A program made the position numbers and the translations under genes. Source: Roseitalea porphyridii (GTDB lineage Bacteria; Pseudomonadota; Alphaproteobacteria; Rhizobiales; Rhizobiaceae). From it: DNA of 64,000 nucleotides. Below are positions 1 to 7,091 of this stretch, one piece after another. Under the pieces are notes generated by a model. That model had not been told where the DNA came from and did no database searches. It saw nothing but the letters and a program-made list of their open reading frames with translations. Each line of letters opens with the position of its first letter. The first letter of the stretch is position 1. The DNA lies in NCBI RefSeq assembly GCF_004331955.1, contig NZ_CP036532.1:3435501-3499500 (forward strand). Direction: 5' to 3'.

Positions 1-603
1 GCCGTCGGCGTCCCTGGTCCACACGCACTGGCCGAGATATTCGAGGTTCACCTGGTGGCAGATGCCGGTGCCCGGCGGCACGACGCGGAAATTGTCGAAC
101 GCGTTCTGACCCCATTTGAGGAAGCGGTAGCGCTCGCCGTTGCGTTCATACTCGAGCTCCACGTTCCGCTCGAAGGCCAGCGGCGTGCCGAACTCGTCGA
201 CGATCACCGAATGGTCGATGACCAGATCCACCGGCACCAGCGGATTGATCTTCTCGGGATCGCCGCCCAGATGGACCATGGCATCGCGCATCGCGGCGAG
301 GTCGACGACCGCCGGCACGCCGGTGAAGTCCTGCATCAGCACGCGCGCGGGACGATAGGCGATCTCGTAGCCGGCCGTGCCCTTGTCGTTCAGCCAGTTG
401 GCCACGGCCTGGATGTCGGCCTTGGTTACCGAGCGGCCGTCCTCGTTCCTGAGCAGGTTCTCCAGCAGCACCTTCATCGAGAAGGGCAGGCGGGAGATGC
501 CGTCGAGCCCGTTCTTCTCGGCCTCGGCGAGGCTGAAATAGGTGTAGGACTTGCCATTGACCTCAAGCGTCTTGCGGCAATTGTAGCTGTCGATGCTGGA
601 CAC
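1..603 (-). CDS. acnA: Aconitate hydratase AcnA, N-terminal part (runs off the left edge)
   Basis: Interconverts citrate and isocitrate in the TCA cycle, in the cytoplasm, with a [4Fe-4S] cluster. Only the first 201 codons lie in the window. The translation opens with the N-terminal segment typical of the AcnA/IRP1 type (starting [12 protein letters not shown] after the initiator) and contains [14 protein letters not shown] followed by a conserved VDLVIDHSV block, both characteristic of this family. The cluster-binding cysteines lie further downstream, outside the window. I chose the GTG start at 603 because a GGAGGT ribosome-binding site lies 8 bases before it. It is divergent from ccmA, an arrangement common in Rhizobiales. 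The identification is firm; only completeness is unknown. Confidence 0.93.
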   Translation of the reverse strand, partial: MSSIDSYNCRKTLEVNGKSYTYFSLAEAEKNGLDGISRLPFSMKVLLENLLRNEDGRSVTKADIQAVANWLNDKGTAGYEIAYRPARVLMQDFTGVPAVVDLAAMRDAMVHLGGDPEKINPLVPVDLVIDHSVIVDEFGTPLAFERNVELEYERNGERYRFLKWGQNAFDNFRVVPPGTGICHQVNLEYLGQCVWTRDADG

Positions 604-825
604 GATATCGGACCTCCGGTTGGCCCGGCGCTCTGGGCCGGGCGCCGCCCCTTCCCGATCGGGCGGACGGAATCATTGGCGATTGCGCATTGCAGCAATC
701 GCGGCTTGCGCGCCTGCAATAGATTTAAATGGGCGCTGTTTCCAGACCAACCAAGGTCAAATCGTCACCGCGATTGCGCCCGCCGCCCCATTCGTGCCAT
801 GGGCCTGCCGACAAAGGGGATGACC
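604..825. promoter_or_regulatory. Divergent promoter region between acnA and ccmA
   Basis: This 222-base gap must carry the promoters for acnA (leftward) and the ccmAB unit (rightward). It holds an inverted repeat at 681-700, with arms GATTGC and GCAATC separated by 8 bases, and an AT-rich patch near 720-730. I cannot assign -35/-10 elements with confidence. The repeat could be an operator, but arms this short also arise by chance in such a composition. Confidence 0.3.
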
Positions 826-1440
826 ATGCAGCTTGTCGCCGACGGTCTGGCCGCCCGGCGCGGCAGCGAACTGGTGTTCGAGAACATCGGCTTCCGGCTC
901 GGCTCGGGCCAGGCGATGGCCGTGACCGGCCCGAACGGGGCCGGCAAGTCGACCCTGCTGCGGGTCCTGGCGGGCTTCCTCAGGCCGCATGCGGGCCACG
1001 CCCGGATCGAGGGGATCGGCGACGGGCCGGCCGAGATCGCCGCCCATTGCCATTTCCTGTCGCCGCTCAACGCGATGAAACCGGCGCTGACCGTGCGCGA
1101 GAACCTCGCCTTCTGGCGCGGCTTCGGCGACACGCCGTCGCTGACGCCCGAACAGGCGCTCGAAAAAGTCGGCCTCGACCATGTGATCGACGTGCCCTTC
1201 TCCGATCTTTCGACCGGCCAGCGCCGCCGCGTCGCCATCGCCCGGCTGTTCGTGACGAAAAAGCCGGTCTGGCTGCTCGACGAGCCGACATCGGGCCTGG
1301 ACGCGCGCGCCGAGACGGCCTTCGCCGGCCTGATCGCAGAGCATATCGCCGAAGGCGGCATCGCCATCGCCGCCACCCATCTGCCCATCGACGTGCCCGG
1401 CATGAAGCGGCTGCGCTTCACCGACGGAGCCGACACATGA
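826..1440 (+). CDS. ccmA: Haem exporter/cytochrome c biogenesis ABC ATPase CcmA
   Basis: Cytoplasmic ATPase of the CcmABCD complex, which releases holo-CcmE so that haem can be passed to apocytochrome c. At 204 aa it has the usual short CcmA length. Visible motifs are Walker A GPNGAGKST (residues 35-43), the ABC signature LSTGQRRR, Walker B with VWLLDEPTSGLD, and the switch histidine in AATHLP. The reading frame is open far upstream, but the ATG at 826 has AAAGGGG six bases before it, and the protein then begins MQLVADGLAARRG as expected. Its stop overlaps the ccmB start (ATGA at 1437-1440), so the two are translationally coupled. Confidence 0.93.
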   Translation: MQLVADGLAARRGSELVFENIGFRLGSGQAMAVTGPNGAGKSTLLRVLAGFLRPHAGHARIEGIGDGPAEIAAHCHFLSPLNAMKPALTVRENLAFWRGFGDTPSLTPEQALEKVGLDHVIDVPFSDLSTGQRRRVAIARLFVTKKPVWLLDEPTSGLDARAETAFAGLIAEHIAEGGIAIAATHLPIDVPGMKRLRFTDGADT

Positions 1441-2102
1441 TCGCGCTGATCGTCCGGGATGTGCGGCTCGGCGTCCGCGCAGGGGGCGGCGCGCTGATCG
1501 GCATCCTGTTCTATCTCGCCGTGGTCACGGTCGCCCCGTTCGCCATGGGGCCGGATCTGAACCTTCTGGCGCGCATCGGCCCGGCGATCCTGTGGACCGG
1601 CGCCCTGCTCGCCTCGCTTCTGGGTCTCGAACGCCTGTTCCGCATCGACCATGAGGACGGTTCGCTCGATCTTCTCGTCATCGCCCGGCACGAGACGCCG
1701 CTGGCGCTGACCGTCTTCGCCAAATGCGTCGCCCACTGGCTGGTGACCGGCCTGCCGCTGGTGCTGGTCACGCCGCTGCTCGGCCTGCTCCTGAACATGA
1801 GCGCCGCGGCGATCGGCGCCACCGCGCTGACGCTCGCCATCGGCACGCCGGCGATCACCTTCATCGGCGCGGCCGGCGCGGCGATCGCCGTGTCGCTGCC
1901 GCGCGGCGGACTGCTCGTCTCGGTGATCGTGCTGCCGTTCACGATTCCGGTGCTGATCTTCGGCGTGATGGCGACGCTCGGCGCGGTCGAACCGTTCGCG
2001 CCCTTCGTCCAGCCGCTCGCCTTCCTGTCCGCCCTGACCCTGTTCTTCGCCGTGCTCGGCCCGTTCGCGGCCGCCGTCGCGCTGAAGGGATTGCAGGATT
2101 GA
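1437..2102 (+). CDS. ccmB: Haem exporter permease CcmB
   Basis: Integral membrane partner of CcmA in cytochrome c maturation. The 221-aa protein matches normal CcmB length. It begins MIALIVRDVRLGVRAGGG and shows about six hydrophobic segments, including the AILWTGALLASLLGLERLF stretch and the FTIPVLIFGV segment typical of CcmB. Its ATG overlaps the ccmA stop codon. Unlike the usual contiguous ccmABCDG order, ccmC does not follow directly. A minus-strand toxin-antitoxin pair and an SRPBCC gene lie between, so ccmC probably needs its own promoter or read-through. Confidence 0.92.
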   Translation: MIALIVRDVRLGVRAGGGALIGILFYLAVVTVAPFAMGPDLNLLARIGPAILWTGALLASLLGLERLFRIDHEDGSLDLLVIARHETPLALTVFAKCVAHWLVTGLPLVLVTPLLGLLLNMSAAAIGATALTLAIGTPAITFIGAAGAAIAVSLPRGGLLVSVIVLPFTIPVLIFGVMATLGAVEPFAPFVQPLAFLSALTLFFAVLGPFAAAVALKGLQD

Positions 2103-2120
2103 GGCGGACCGGCAGTTCTA

Positions 2121-2405
2121 CTAGGCGAGCGCCCGCTCGACGGCTTCCGGATCGTTTTCGATGACCTTCAGCAGCACGCGGGCCGGCTGGTCGGGTTGCC
2201 GGCGGTTCTGTTCCCAGTCACGGACGGTGGCAACGTTCAGGCCATAGCGGGCGGCAAAGCCGGCCTGCGTCAGCCCGAGGCGCCGCCGCAACGCGGCCAC
2301 GTCGGTCTTGGCGGGTACGACCATGCGGGATGGGGCCTTTTCGGCCTTGGCGATGGCCAATGCTTCCTCGGCGCTCTCGACCAGTTCCCGGCCAAACTTG
2401 CTCAT
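2121..2405 (-). CDS. HTH (XRE-type) antitoxin, HigA/NadS-like
   Basis: Likely antitoxin and DNA-binding repressor of the pair with the upstream toxin gene. The 94-aa protein has an N-terminal helical stretch and then a Cro/C1-type helix-turn-helix at about residues 40-75 (LRRRLGLTQAGFAARYGLN, then VRDWEQNRRQP), followed by a short tail. The start at 2405 is chosen because AAGGAGG lies 5 bases upstream. Another ATG at 2426 would overlap the toxin stop (ATGA), which also marks tight coupling. Toxin-first order is typical of higBA-type modules. The antitoxin identity rests on the HTH class and on the neighbour. Confidence 0.82.
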   Translation of the reverse strand: MSKFGRELVESAEEALAIAKAEKAPSRMVVPAKTDVAALRRRLGLTQAGFAARYGLNVATVRDWEQNRRQPDQPARVLLKVIENDPEAVERALA

Positions 2406-2422
2406 CCATGCCTCCTTGCAGA

Positions 2423-2779
2423 TCATCTTCTTCTGGCGCCCGACCCTGTCCGGTATGCCTCCGCGATCCTGGGCAAGGTCGCGGCAAGCGCGTCACGCTC
2501 GGCCTGGCTGATATCGGCTCTGTCGCCCTTCTTGACGAGCGCCAGCAGGAAAATCGGCACGTCATCGGCCGCGAAATAGTGGATCGTGCGGTAACCACCG
2601 CGCTTGCCCTTGCCGGCGCCCGCAAAGCGCACTTTCCGCGCACCGCCTGTCCCAGGAATCACCGATCCCGCTTTCGGGTTGTCGGCAAGATATGCAATGA
2701 TGCCGCTCAACTCCTCTTCGGAAAGGCCAGCCGCCTTTGCGTGCCGCTCGAAGACCGACGTCGTGACAACCGTGTGCAT
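2423..2779 (-). CDS. RelE/HigB-superfamily toxin
   Basis: Probable mRNA-interferase-type toxin of a type II toxin-antitoxin module. At 118 aa it shows the RelE-like pattern of an N-terminal helical hairpin, a central GGARKVRFAGAGKGKRGGYR block, a YRTIHYF strand, a VPIFLLALVKKGDR strand, and a C-terminal helix with SQAERDAL. This resembles the HigB-2/COG4737 group. The basic residues in the central block and the tail (GARRR) fit RNA binding. The gene precedes and nearly overlaps its antitoxin. A near-consensus promoter with an embedded palindrome lies just upstream, and the predicted transcript begins at or within two bases of this ATG. No test of toxicity is possible from sequence. Confidence 0.82.
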   Translation of the reverse strand: MHTVVTTSVFERHAKAAGLSEEELSGIIAYLADNPKAGSVIPGTGGARKVRFAGAGKGKRGGYRTIHYFAADDVPIFLLALVKKGDRADISQAERDALAATLPRIAEAYRTGSGARRR

Positions 2780-2787
2780 TCCTGAAG

Positions 2788-2816
2788 AAAATACGGCATT
2801 GCCGTACCAATTTCAA
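2788..2816 (-). promoter_or_regulatory. Promoter of the toxin-antitoxin pair with palindromic operator in the spacer
   Basis: On the minus strand the order is TTGAAA (2816-2811), a 17-base spacer, then TATTTT (2793-2788). The perfect palindrome TACGGCATTGCCGTA occupies 2792-2806, filling most of the spacer and touching the -10. The toxin ATG at 2779 begins 9 bases after the -10, so transcription would start at or beside the start codon. A palindrome in this position suits autorepression by the HTH antitoxin. The motif match is direct; the function is inferred. Confidence 0.6.
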
Positions 2817-2860
2817 CAGACAAGTGCTGCCGGCCCCGCTCCAGCGCGCATCGACCAGCG

Positions 2861-3325
2861 ATGACCACGGTCGAACTATCCACCCACCTGCCCGCCGATC
2901 CGGCCATGGTGCGCGAACAGATCATGCGCCCGGCGGTGCTGGTCCACGTCTCGCGCCCGCTGATCCGCTTCACGCCGATCGATCCGCCGGCCCTGCCCGA
3001 GGTCTGGAAGCAGGACCGCTACAAGGTCGCCATGCACCTTTTCGGCGTCGTGCCGATCGGCTGGCAGGTGGTCGGCATCGAGATGCGGCCCGCCGAAGGC
3101 GAGACTTGGTCGATCCGCGACAACGGCCATGGCGCGCTGATCCGCACCTGGGACCACGTCATCGAGGTCGCGCCCGAGGGCGAGGGCACGCGCTATACCG
3201 ATCGCGTGACGATCGAGGCCGGCTGGCTGACGCCGGCCGTCGTCCTGTTCGCCCGCATCTTCTACGGCCACCGCCAGCGCCGCTGGCGCAAACTGGTCGC
3301 CAGCGGCTTCGACCGCGGCGGATAA
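2861..3325 (+). CDS. SRPBCC-fold (START/Bet v1-like) protein of unknown function
   Basis: The 154-aa protein has the look of a polyketide-cyclase/START-type ligand-binding domain. It opens MTTVELSTHLPADPAMVREQIM (strand then helix), has a run of beta strands through residues 30-120 containing GWQVVGIEMRP and RTWDHVIEVAP, and ends in a long amphipathic C-terminal helix (LFARIFYGHRQRRWRKL). This order fits the SRPBCC helix-grip fold. There is no signal peptide and no obvious catalytic motif. It lies between the toxin-antitoxin pair and ccmC, on the ccm strand, with 69 bases before ccmC, so it may be co-transcribed with ccmCDG. Fold assignment moderate; role unknown. Confidence 0.7.
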   Translation: MTTVELSTHLPADPAMVREQIMRPAVLVHVSRPLIRFTPIDPPALPEVWKQDRYKVAMHLFGVVPIGWQVVGIEMRPAEGETWSIRDNGHGALIRTWDHVIEVAPEGEGTRYTDRVTIEAGWLTPAVVLFARIFYGHRQRRWRKLVASGFDRGG

Positions 3326-3394
3326 CGGTTCCGTGCGCATCGGCTTGTCCGAGATCAATTGCCCCGCCACATTTGCCGGACTATATCCGCGCTC

Positions 3395-4180
3395 ATGAAC
3401 GATGCCGCCGCCCGCAAGCCGGGGTTCTTCTCGCGCCTGGCCAATCCGACCCGCTTCATGGGCCTGTCGGCCGCCATGCTGCCGTGGCTGTGGGCGATCG
3501 CCGCGATCGTCACGCTCGGCGGACTGGTCTGGGCGTGGAACGCGCCGCAGGACTATCAGCAGGGCATCACCGTCCGGATCATGTATATCCATGTGCCCGC
3601 GGCCTGGCTTTCCATGTTCGCCTATGCGGTGATGACGGTCTCGGCGCTCGGCGTTCTGATCTGGCGCCATCCGCTGGCCGACGTGTCGATCCGCGCCGCC
3701 GCGCCAATCGGCGCCGCCTTCACGCTGATCTGCCTGATCACCGGCTCGCTGTGGGGCCGGCCCATGTGGGGCACCTGGTGGGTGTGGGACGCGCGGCTGA
3801 CGTCGGTGTTCGTGCTGATGTTGATGTATCTGGGCATCATGGCGCTGCAGCGCGCGATGGACGATCCGGCAAGGGCGGCCCGCCCTGTCGCCGTCCTGGT
3901 TCTGGTCGGCTCGGTCAACATTCCCATCATCAAGTTCTCCGTCGACATCTGGAACACGCTGCACCAGCCCGCCTCGGTGATCCGGCTCGACGGGCCGACG
4001 ATCCACGCCTCGATGCTGTGGCCGCTGCTGGTCACGGCGATCGGCTTCATGGTGCTGTTCTTCGCCATGCACTTGACCGCGATGCGCAACGAGATCCGCC
4101 GTCGCCGCGCCGCCGCGCTTCGCAGGGCCGGCGCGCGCGGGCCGGCCTCGGCGCCGGCAACCGCCGTTCTGGAGGGCTGA
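3395..4180 (+). CDS. ccmC: Haem-handling protein CcmC
   Basis: Membrane protein that attaches haem to CcmE during cytochrome c maturation. The 261-aa product has six hydrophobic segments and the periplasmic tryptophan-rich WWD signature WGRPMWGTWWVWDARLTS, the haem-presenting loop of CcmC/CcmF family members. Flanking histidines in IHVPAAWL and HASMLWP fit the conserved axial ligands. I start at the ATG at 3395 (MNDAAARKPG). A TTG further upstream at 3359 would add only a short unconserved stretch. ccmD follows after 4 bases. Confidence 0.93.
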   Translation: MNDAAARKPGFFSRLANPTRFMGLSAAMLPWLWAIAAIVTLGGLVWAWNAPQDYQQGITVRIMYIHVPAAWLSMFAYAVMTVSALGVLIWRHPLADVSIRAAAPIGAAFTLICLITGSLWGRPMWGTWWVWDARLTSVFVLMLMYLGIMALQRAMDDPARAARPVAVLVLVGSVNIPIIKFSVDIWNTLHQPASVIRLDGPTIHASMLWPLLVTAIGFMVLFFAMHLTAMRNEIRRRRAAALRRAGARGPASAPATAVLEG

Positions 4181-4184
4181 CGCC

Positions 4185-4358
4185 ATGCTCAGCCACACGG
4201 CCTTCGTCCTGCTCAGCTACGGCGCTGCCCTCGCCGTTCTCGCGGCGGTGATCGGCTGGCTGCTGGTCGACCGCGCGGCGACCAGGCGCGAACTCGAACG
4301 GCTCGAACAGGCCGGCTTCAGGCGGCGCTCCGAAAGCGCCGACGAGACCCTGCGATGA
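4185..4358 (+). CDS. ccmD: Haem exporter small subunit CcmD
   Basis: This 57-aa protein is MLSHTAFVLLSYGAALAV, a transmembrane helix ending near residue 28, then a charged cytoplasmic tail (ATRRELERLEQAG). That is the standard CcmD layout: one N-out helix, a conserved tyrosine before it, and an R/E-rich tail. CcmD stabilises the CcmABC complex and helps release holo-CcmE. It lies 4 bases after ccmC, and its TGA overlaps the ccmG ATG (4355-4358). Position and topology make the call secure despite the small size. Confidence 0.88.
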   Translation: MLSHTAFVLLSYGAALAVLAAVIGWLLVDRAATRRELERLEQAGFRRRSESADETLR

Positions 4359-4972
4359 GCGCGTCCGACACCCGGCCGGCGCGACCGCGCCGCATCTCCT
4401 GGCCGATCATGATCTCGGCGCTGGTCGTGCTCGCCCTGTTCGGCGTGTTCGCCTACATGCTCGTGCTGCCCGACCGGGTCGCCTCCACCATCCCCTCGGC
4501 GCTGATCGGGCGGCAGGCCCCGCAGACCACGCTGCCGGCGGTCGACGGGATGACGACCGAGGAGGGCGCGCCGATGCCCGGCTTCGATCCGTCGGCCTTT
4601 CAGGGCAACGTCTCGCTGGTCAATGTCTGGGGCTCCTGGTGCGCGCCATGCCGCGAGGAGCATCCCTACCTGATGGAGCTCGCCGAAGACCCGCGCATCC
4701 GGATCGTCGGCATCAACTACAAGGACGAGCCGCAGAACGCGATCCGCTTCCTGCGCCAGCTCGGCAACCCGTTCGACGCGGTCGGCGCCGACGGAACCGG
4801 CCGCACCGCGATCGAGTGGGGCGTCTACGGCGTGCCCGAGACCTTCATCGTCGGCCCCGACGGGACGATCGAATACAAGCATGTCGGCCCGATCAGCGCC
4901 GACATCCTCGAACGCAAGCTGAGACCAGAAATCGACCGGGTCGCCGAAGGCGGCATCGCCCCTTCTTCCTGA
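4355..4972 (+). CDS. ccmG: Thiol:disulfide interchange protein CcmG/DsbE
   Basis: Membrane-anchored periplasmic thioredoxin that keeps the CXXCH haem-binding cysteines of apocytochrome c reduced. The 205-aa protein has one N-terminal membrane anchor (about residues 17-38) and a thioredoxin fold with active site WCAPC (Cys96, Cys99). It also has the cis-proline loop YGVPETFIV and the acidic residue typical of DsbE/CcmG in GINYKDEP. Its start overlaps the ccmD stop. It closes the ccmCDG unit; the convergent MFS gene begins after a short gap. Confidence 0.93.
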   Translation: MSASDTRPARPRRISWPIMISALVVLALFGVFAYMLVLPDRVASTIPSALIGRQAPQTTLPAVDGMTTEEGAPMPGFDPSAFQGNVSLVNVWGSWCAPCREEHPYLMELAEDPRIRIVGINYKDEPQNAIRFLRQLGNPFDAVGADGTGRTAIEWGVYGVPETFIVGPDGTIEYKHVGPISADILERKLRPEIDRVAEGGIAPSS

Positions 4973-4989
4973 GCCGGCGCGCGCTACGC

Positions 4990-6234
4990 CTACCGGTCGA
5001 GCCGCCTGACGTCGCGCAGTTGCGGGAACAGGAACGCCCAGCCGGCCGCGATCGCCATGGCGCTGGCGCCGCCGATCACCACCGCCGGCACCGCCCCGAT
5101 CCAGGCGGCGACCAGCCCGGCCCGGAAGTCGCCCAGTTCGTTCGAAGCGCCAAGGAAGACCATGTTGACCGCGTTGACACGTCCGCGCACATGGTCGGGC
5201 GTCCACAGCTGCAGCACCGTCTCGCGGATATAGACGCTGATCATGTCGAACGCGCCGATCATGGCCAGCGCGATCACCGACAGCCAGGCAAGGCTCGACA
5301 GGCCGAAGACGACGGTGAACAGGCCGAACAGGCCCACCGAGACGAGCAGGATACGGCCGGCATGGTCGCGCACCGGCGAAGCGGCCAGGAACACCGCCAT
5401 CAGCACCGCGCCGACGCCGGGCGCGGCGCGCAGCATGCCCAGCGCCCAGGGCCCGGCGTCCAGCACGTCGCGCGCAAAGACCGGCAGCAGCGCGACGGCC
5501 GAACCGAGGAACACGGCAAACAGATCGAGCGAGATCGCTCCGAGCACCACCTTCTGGTCGCGAATGTAGCGCAGCCCGTCAAACAGCGACGAAAAGGTCA
5601 CCTTGGCCGTGTCGGCGCGCTCGGCCGGTTTCGGGATCATCATCACCAGCACCAGCGACGCCACGAACATCAGGGCGGCCGCGCCATAGGCGACCGAGGC
5701 GCCGAGCCCGTAGATCAGCCCGCCCGCGACCGGCCCGACGATCGAGGCGACCTGCCAGGCCGAGGAGTTCCAGGCGACCGCGTTCGGAAACACCTTCGCC
5801 GGCACCAGATTGACCACCAGCGACTGCGAGGCGGGACCGAAGAAGGCCCGCGCGATGCCGAACCCGAACAGCGCGGCGAAGACGGGCAGCGGCGATAGGA
5901 GCCCGCGCAGCGTGAAGGCGATGATCGCCAGCGTGAAGACGATCTCGGCGGCGACCGACCATGCCATCACCGTGCGCCGGCCGAACCGGTCGGCGACCGA
6001 GCCGGTCACGAGCATGAACAGGACCAGCGGAATGAACTGCACCAGCCCGGCAATGCCCAGATCGAGCGGATCGCGCGTCAGGTCGTAGAGCTGCCAGCCG
6101 ACCGCGACGATCACCATGTTGCCGGCGAAGGTCGATGCGAAGCGCGCCGTCCAGTATTTGGCATAGGCCGGGTAGCGGAACGCCTCGAACCGGTCGTCGG
6201 CGGGACCGTCTTCGTCGTGCGGGGTCTGACTCAT
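4990..6234 (-). CDS. MFS transporter, EntS/enterobactin-exporter-like
   Basis: The 414-aa product has about twelve membrane segments. It begins with a soluble N-terminus, then AFRYPAYAKYWTARFASTFAG, a pattern shared by MFS_3-type exporters such as EntS. The MFS loop motif appears as GSVADRFGRRTVMAW. The substrate cannot be told from sequence. I use the ATG at 6234 (MSQTPHDEDG). A TTG at 6270 lies inside a perfect palindrome and is unlikely to be the start. The gene is divergent from yggT and convergent with ccmG. Confidence 0.8.
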   Translation of the reverse strand: MSQTPHDEDGPADDRFEAFRYPAYAKYWTARFASTFAGNMVIVAVGWQLYDLTRDPLDLGIAGLVQFIPLVLFMLVTGSVADRFGRRTVMAWSVAAEIVFTLAIIAFTLRGLLSPLPVFAALFGFGIARAFFGPASQSLVVNLVPAKVFPNAVAWNSSAWQVASIVGPVAGGLIYGLGASVAYGAAALMFVASLVLVMMIPKPAERADTAKVTFSSLFDGLRYIRDQKVVLGAISLDLFAVFLGSAVALLPVFARDVLDAGPWALGMLRAAPGVGAVLMAVFLAASPVRDHAGRILLVSVGLFGLFTVVFGLSSLAWLSVIALAMIGAFDMISVYIRETVLQLWTPDHVRGRVNAVNMVFLGASNELGDFRAGLVAAWIGAVPAVVIGGASAMAIAAGWAFLFPQLRDVRRLDR

Positions 6235-6262
6235 GGCGCCTGCGATAGGCTCTTTGCGACCG

Positions 6263-6283
6263 GCGCACAAAGCCTTTGTGCGC
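6263..6283. promoter_or_regulatory. Perfect palindrome between the MFS gene and yggT
   Basis: Arms GCGCACAAAG and CTTTGTGCGC, 10 bases each, flank a single central base. It lies 29 bases before the MFS start and about 100 before yggT. The position and perfect symmetry suggest a dimeric-repressor operator for the exporter, but no regulator gene is adjacent. Confidence 0.5.
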
Positions 6284-6383
6284 TCCGCGCGCCGCGCTCA
6301 TGACACAAGCGTGGCGCGAACGGCTTGCCGAGCCGGGCGCGGCTGCCTATGTCAGGGCGGTTTCAGCCAATCGGAGCAGTCGC

Positions 6384-6677
6384 GTGGGCCTTGCGATCAT
6401 CAACACCATCCTGTTTGCGCTCGACATCTACGTCTTCATCGTGATCGGCGCGGTCATCTTCTCCTGGCTCTACGCGTTCAACGTCGTCAACACGTCCAAC
6501 CGTTTCGTCGGACTTCTGGGCGAGTTCTTCTACAAGGCGACCGAACCGCTGCTGCGGCCGATCCGGCGCGTGCTTCCCGACCTGGGCGGCATCGACATCT
6601 CGCCGATCGTCCTGTTCATCGGCATCTACTTCCTGCGCCAGGTGATCGTGAACGTGTTCGCCCCCGCCATCCTCTGA
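6384..6677 (+). CDS. yggT: YggT family membrane protein
   Basis: Small integral membrane protein of 97 aa with the two-helix YggT layout. The first helix is VGLAIINTILFALDIYVFIV, continuing to FSWLYAF. The conserved loop contains NRFVGLLGEFFYKATEPLLRPIRR, and the second helix lies around ISPIVLFIGIYFL. YggT proteins have been linked to osmotic tolerance and membrane or division functions; the biochemical role is not settled. I chose the GTG at 6384 because GGAG lies 8 bases upstream and this gives the family's normal length. The frame is open further upstream without similarity. Confidence 0.85.
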   Translation: MGLAIINTILFALDIYVFIVIGAVIFSWLYAFNVVNTSNRFVGLLGEFFYKATEPLLRPIRRVLPDLGGIDISPIVLFIGIYFLRQVIVNVFAPAIL

Positions 6678-7091
6678 GACGGTCCATCGCGCGGGCCGCA
6701 CACCGGCATCCAACGGGCGACGACGGGCGACCGATTGTCGCGCCGCCGGCAGCCGCGATCCGCTGCGGTCGCGGGCGCGCGACCTGCCGTGCCACGGGCC
6801 CGCGCCGCCTCCCGGGCCACCGATCGGCCGACAGGGGTTGACCTCAGCGTCCGGGCTGACATGCTTAAGGCATGGGCAACGGAGCGCGTATCACTCGCAC
6901 GACCGAACAGAAGGTGTTGCGCCGGATTCGACCGGCGCGGCGTTTCCGGTCGAATCTCGCGCTTCCGGTGGAACGACCACCGGCACTCTAGCGTTTCCCC
7001 AGCGGCGCCCGCCGCGCAGACCTTCCGCACGACTGGCTGGTCGCGCTTGAGCGCAGGTGCCGGCACGTTTCAACCTCAACCGGAGATCAAA
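6678..7091. other. Long intergenic region ahead of the osmoprotectant transporter
   Basis: I find no convincing gene in these 414 bases. They should hold the promoter of the ABC transporter. A possible -35 TTGACC is at 6838-6843, with a weak -10 candidate TGCTTA at 6862-6867. A short palindrome (CATGC, five bases, GCATG) at 6860-6874 overlaps it and could be an operator. The remainder is GC-rich, with open frames in several phases that look like compositional artefacts. Confidence 0.35.

Noticed and set aside
6235-6270. Extended N-terminus of the MFS exporter from a TTG at 6270
   Set aside because: The TTG lies inside a perfect palindrome and the added residues are not MFS-like. The ATG at 6234 gives a normal start.
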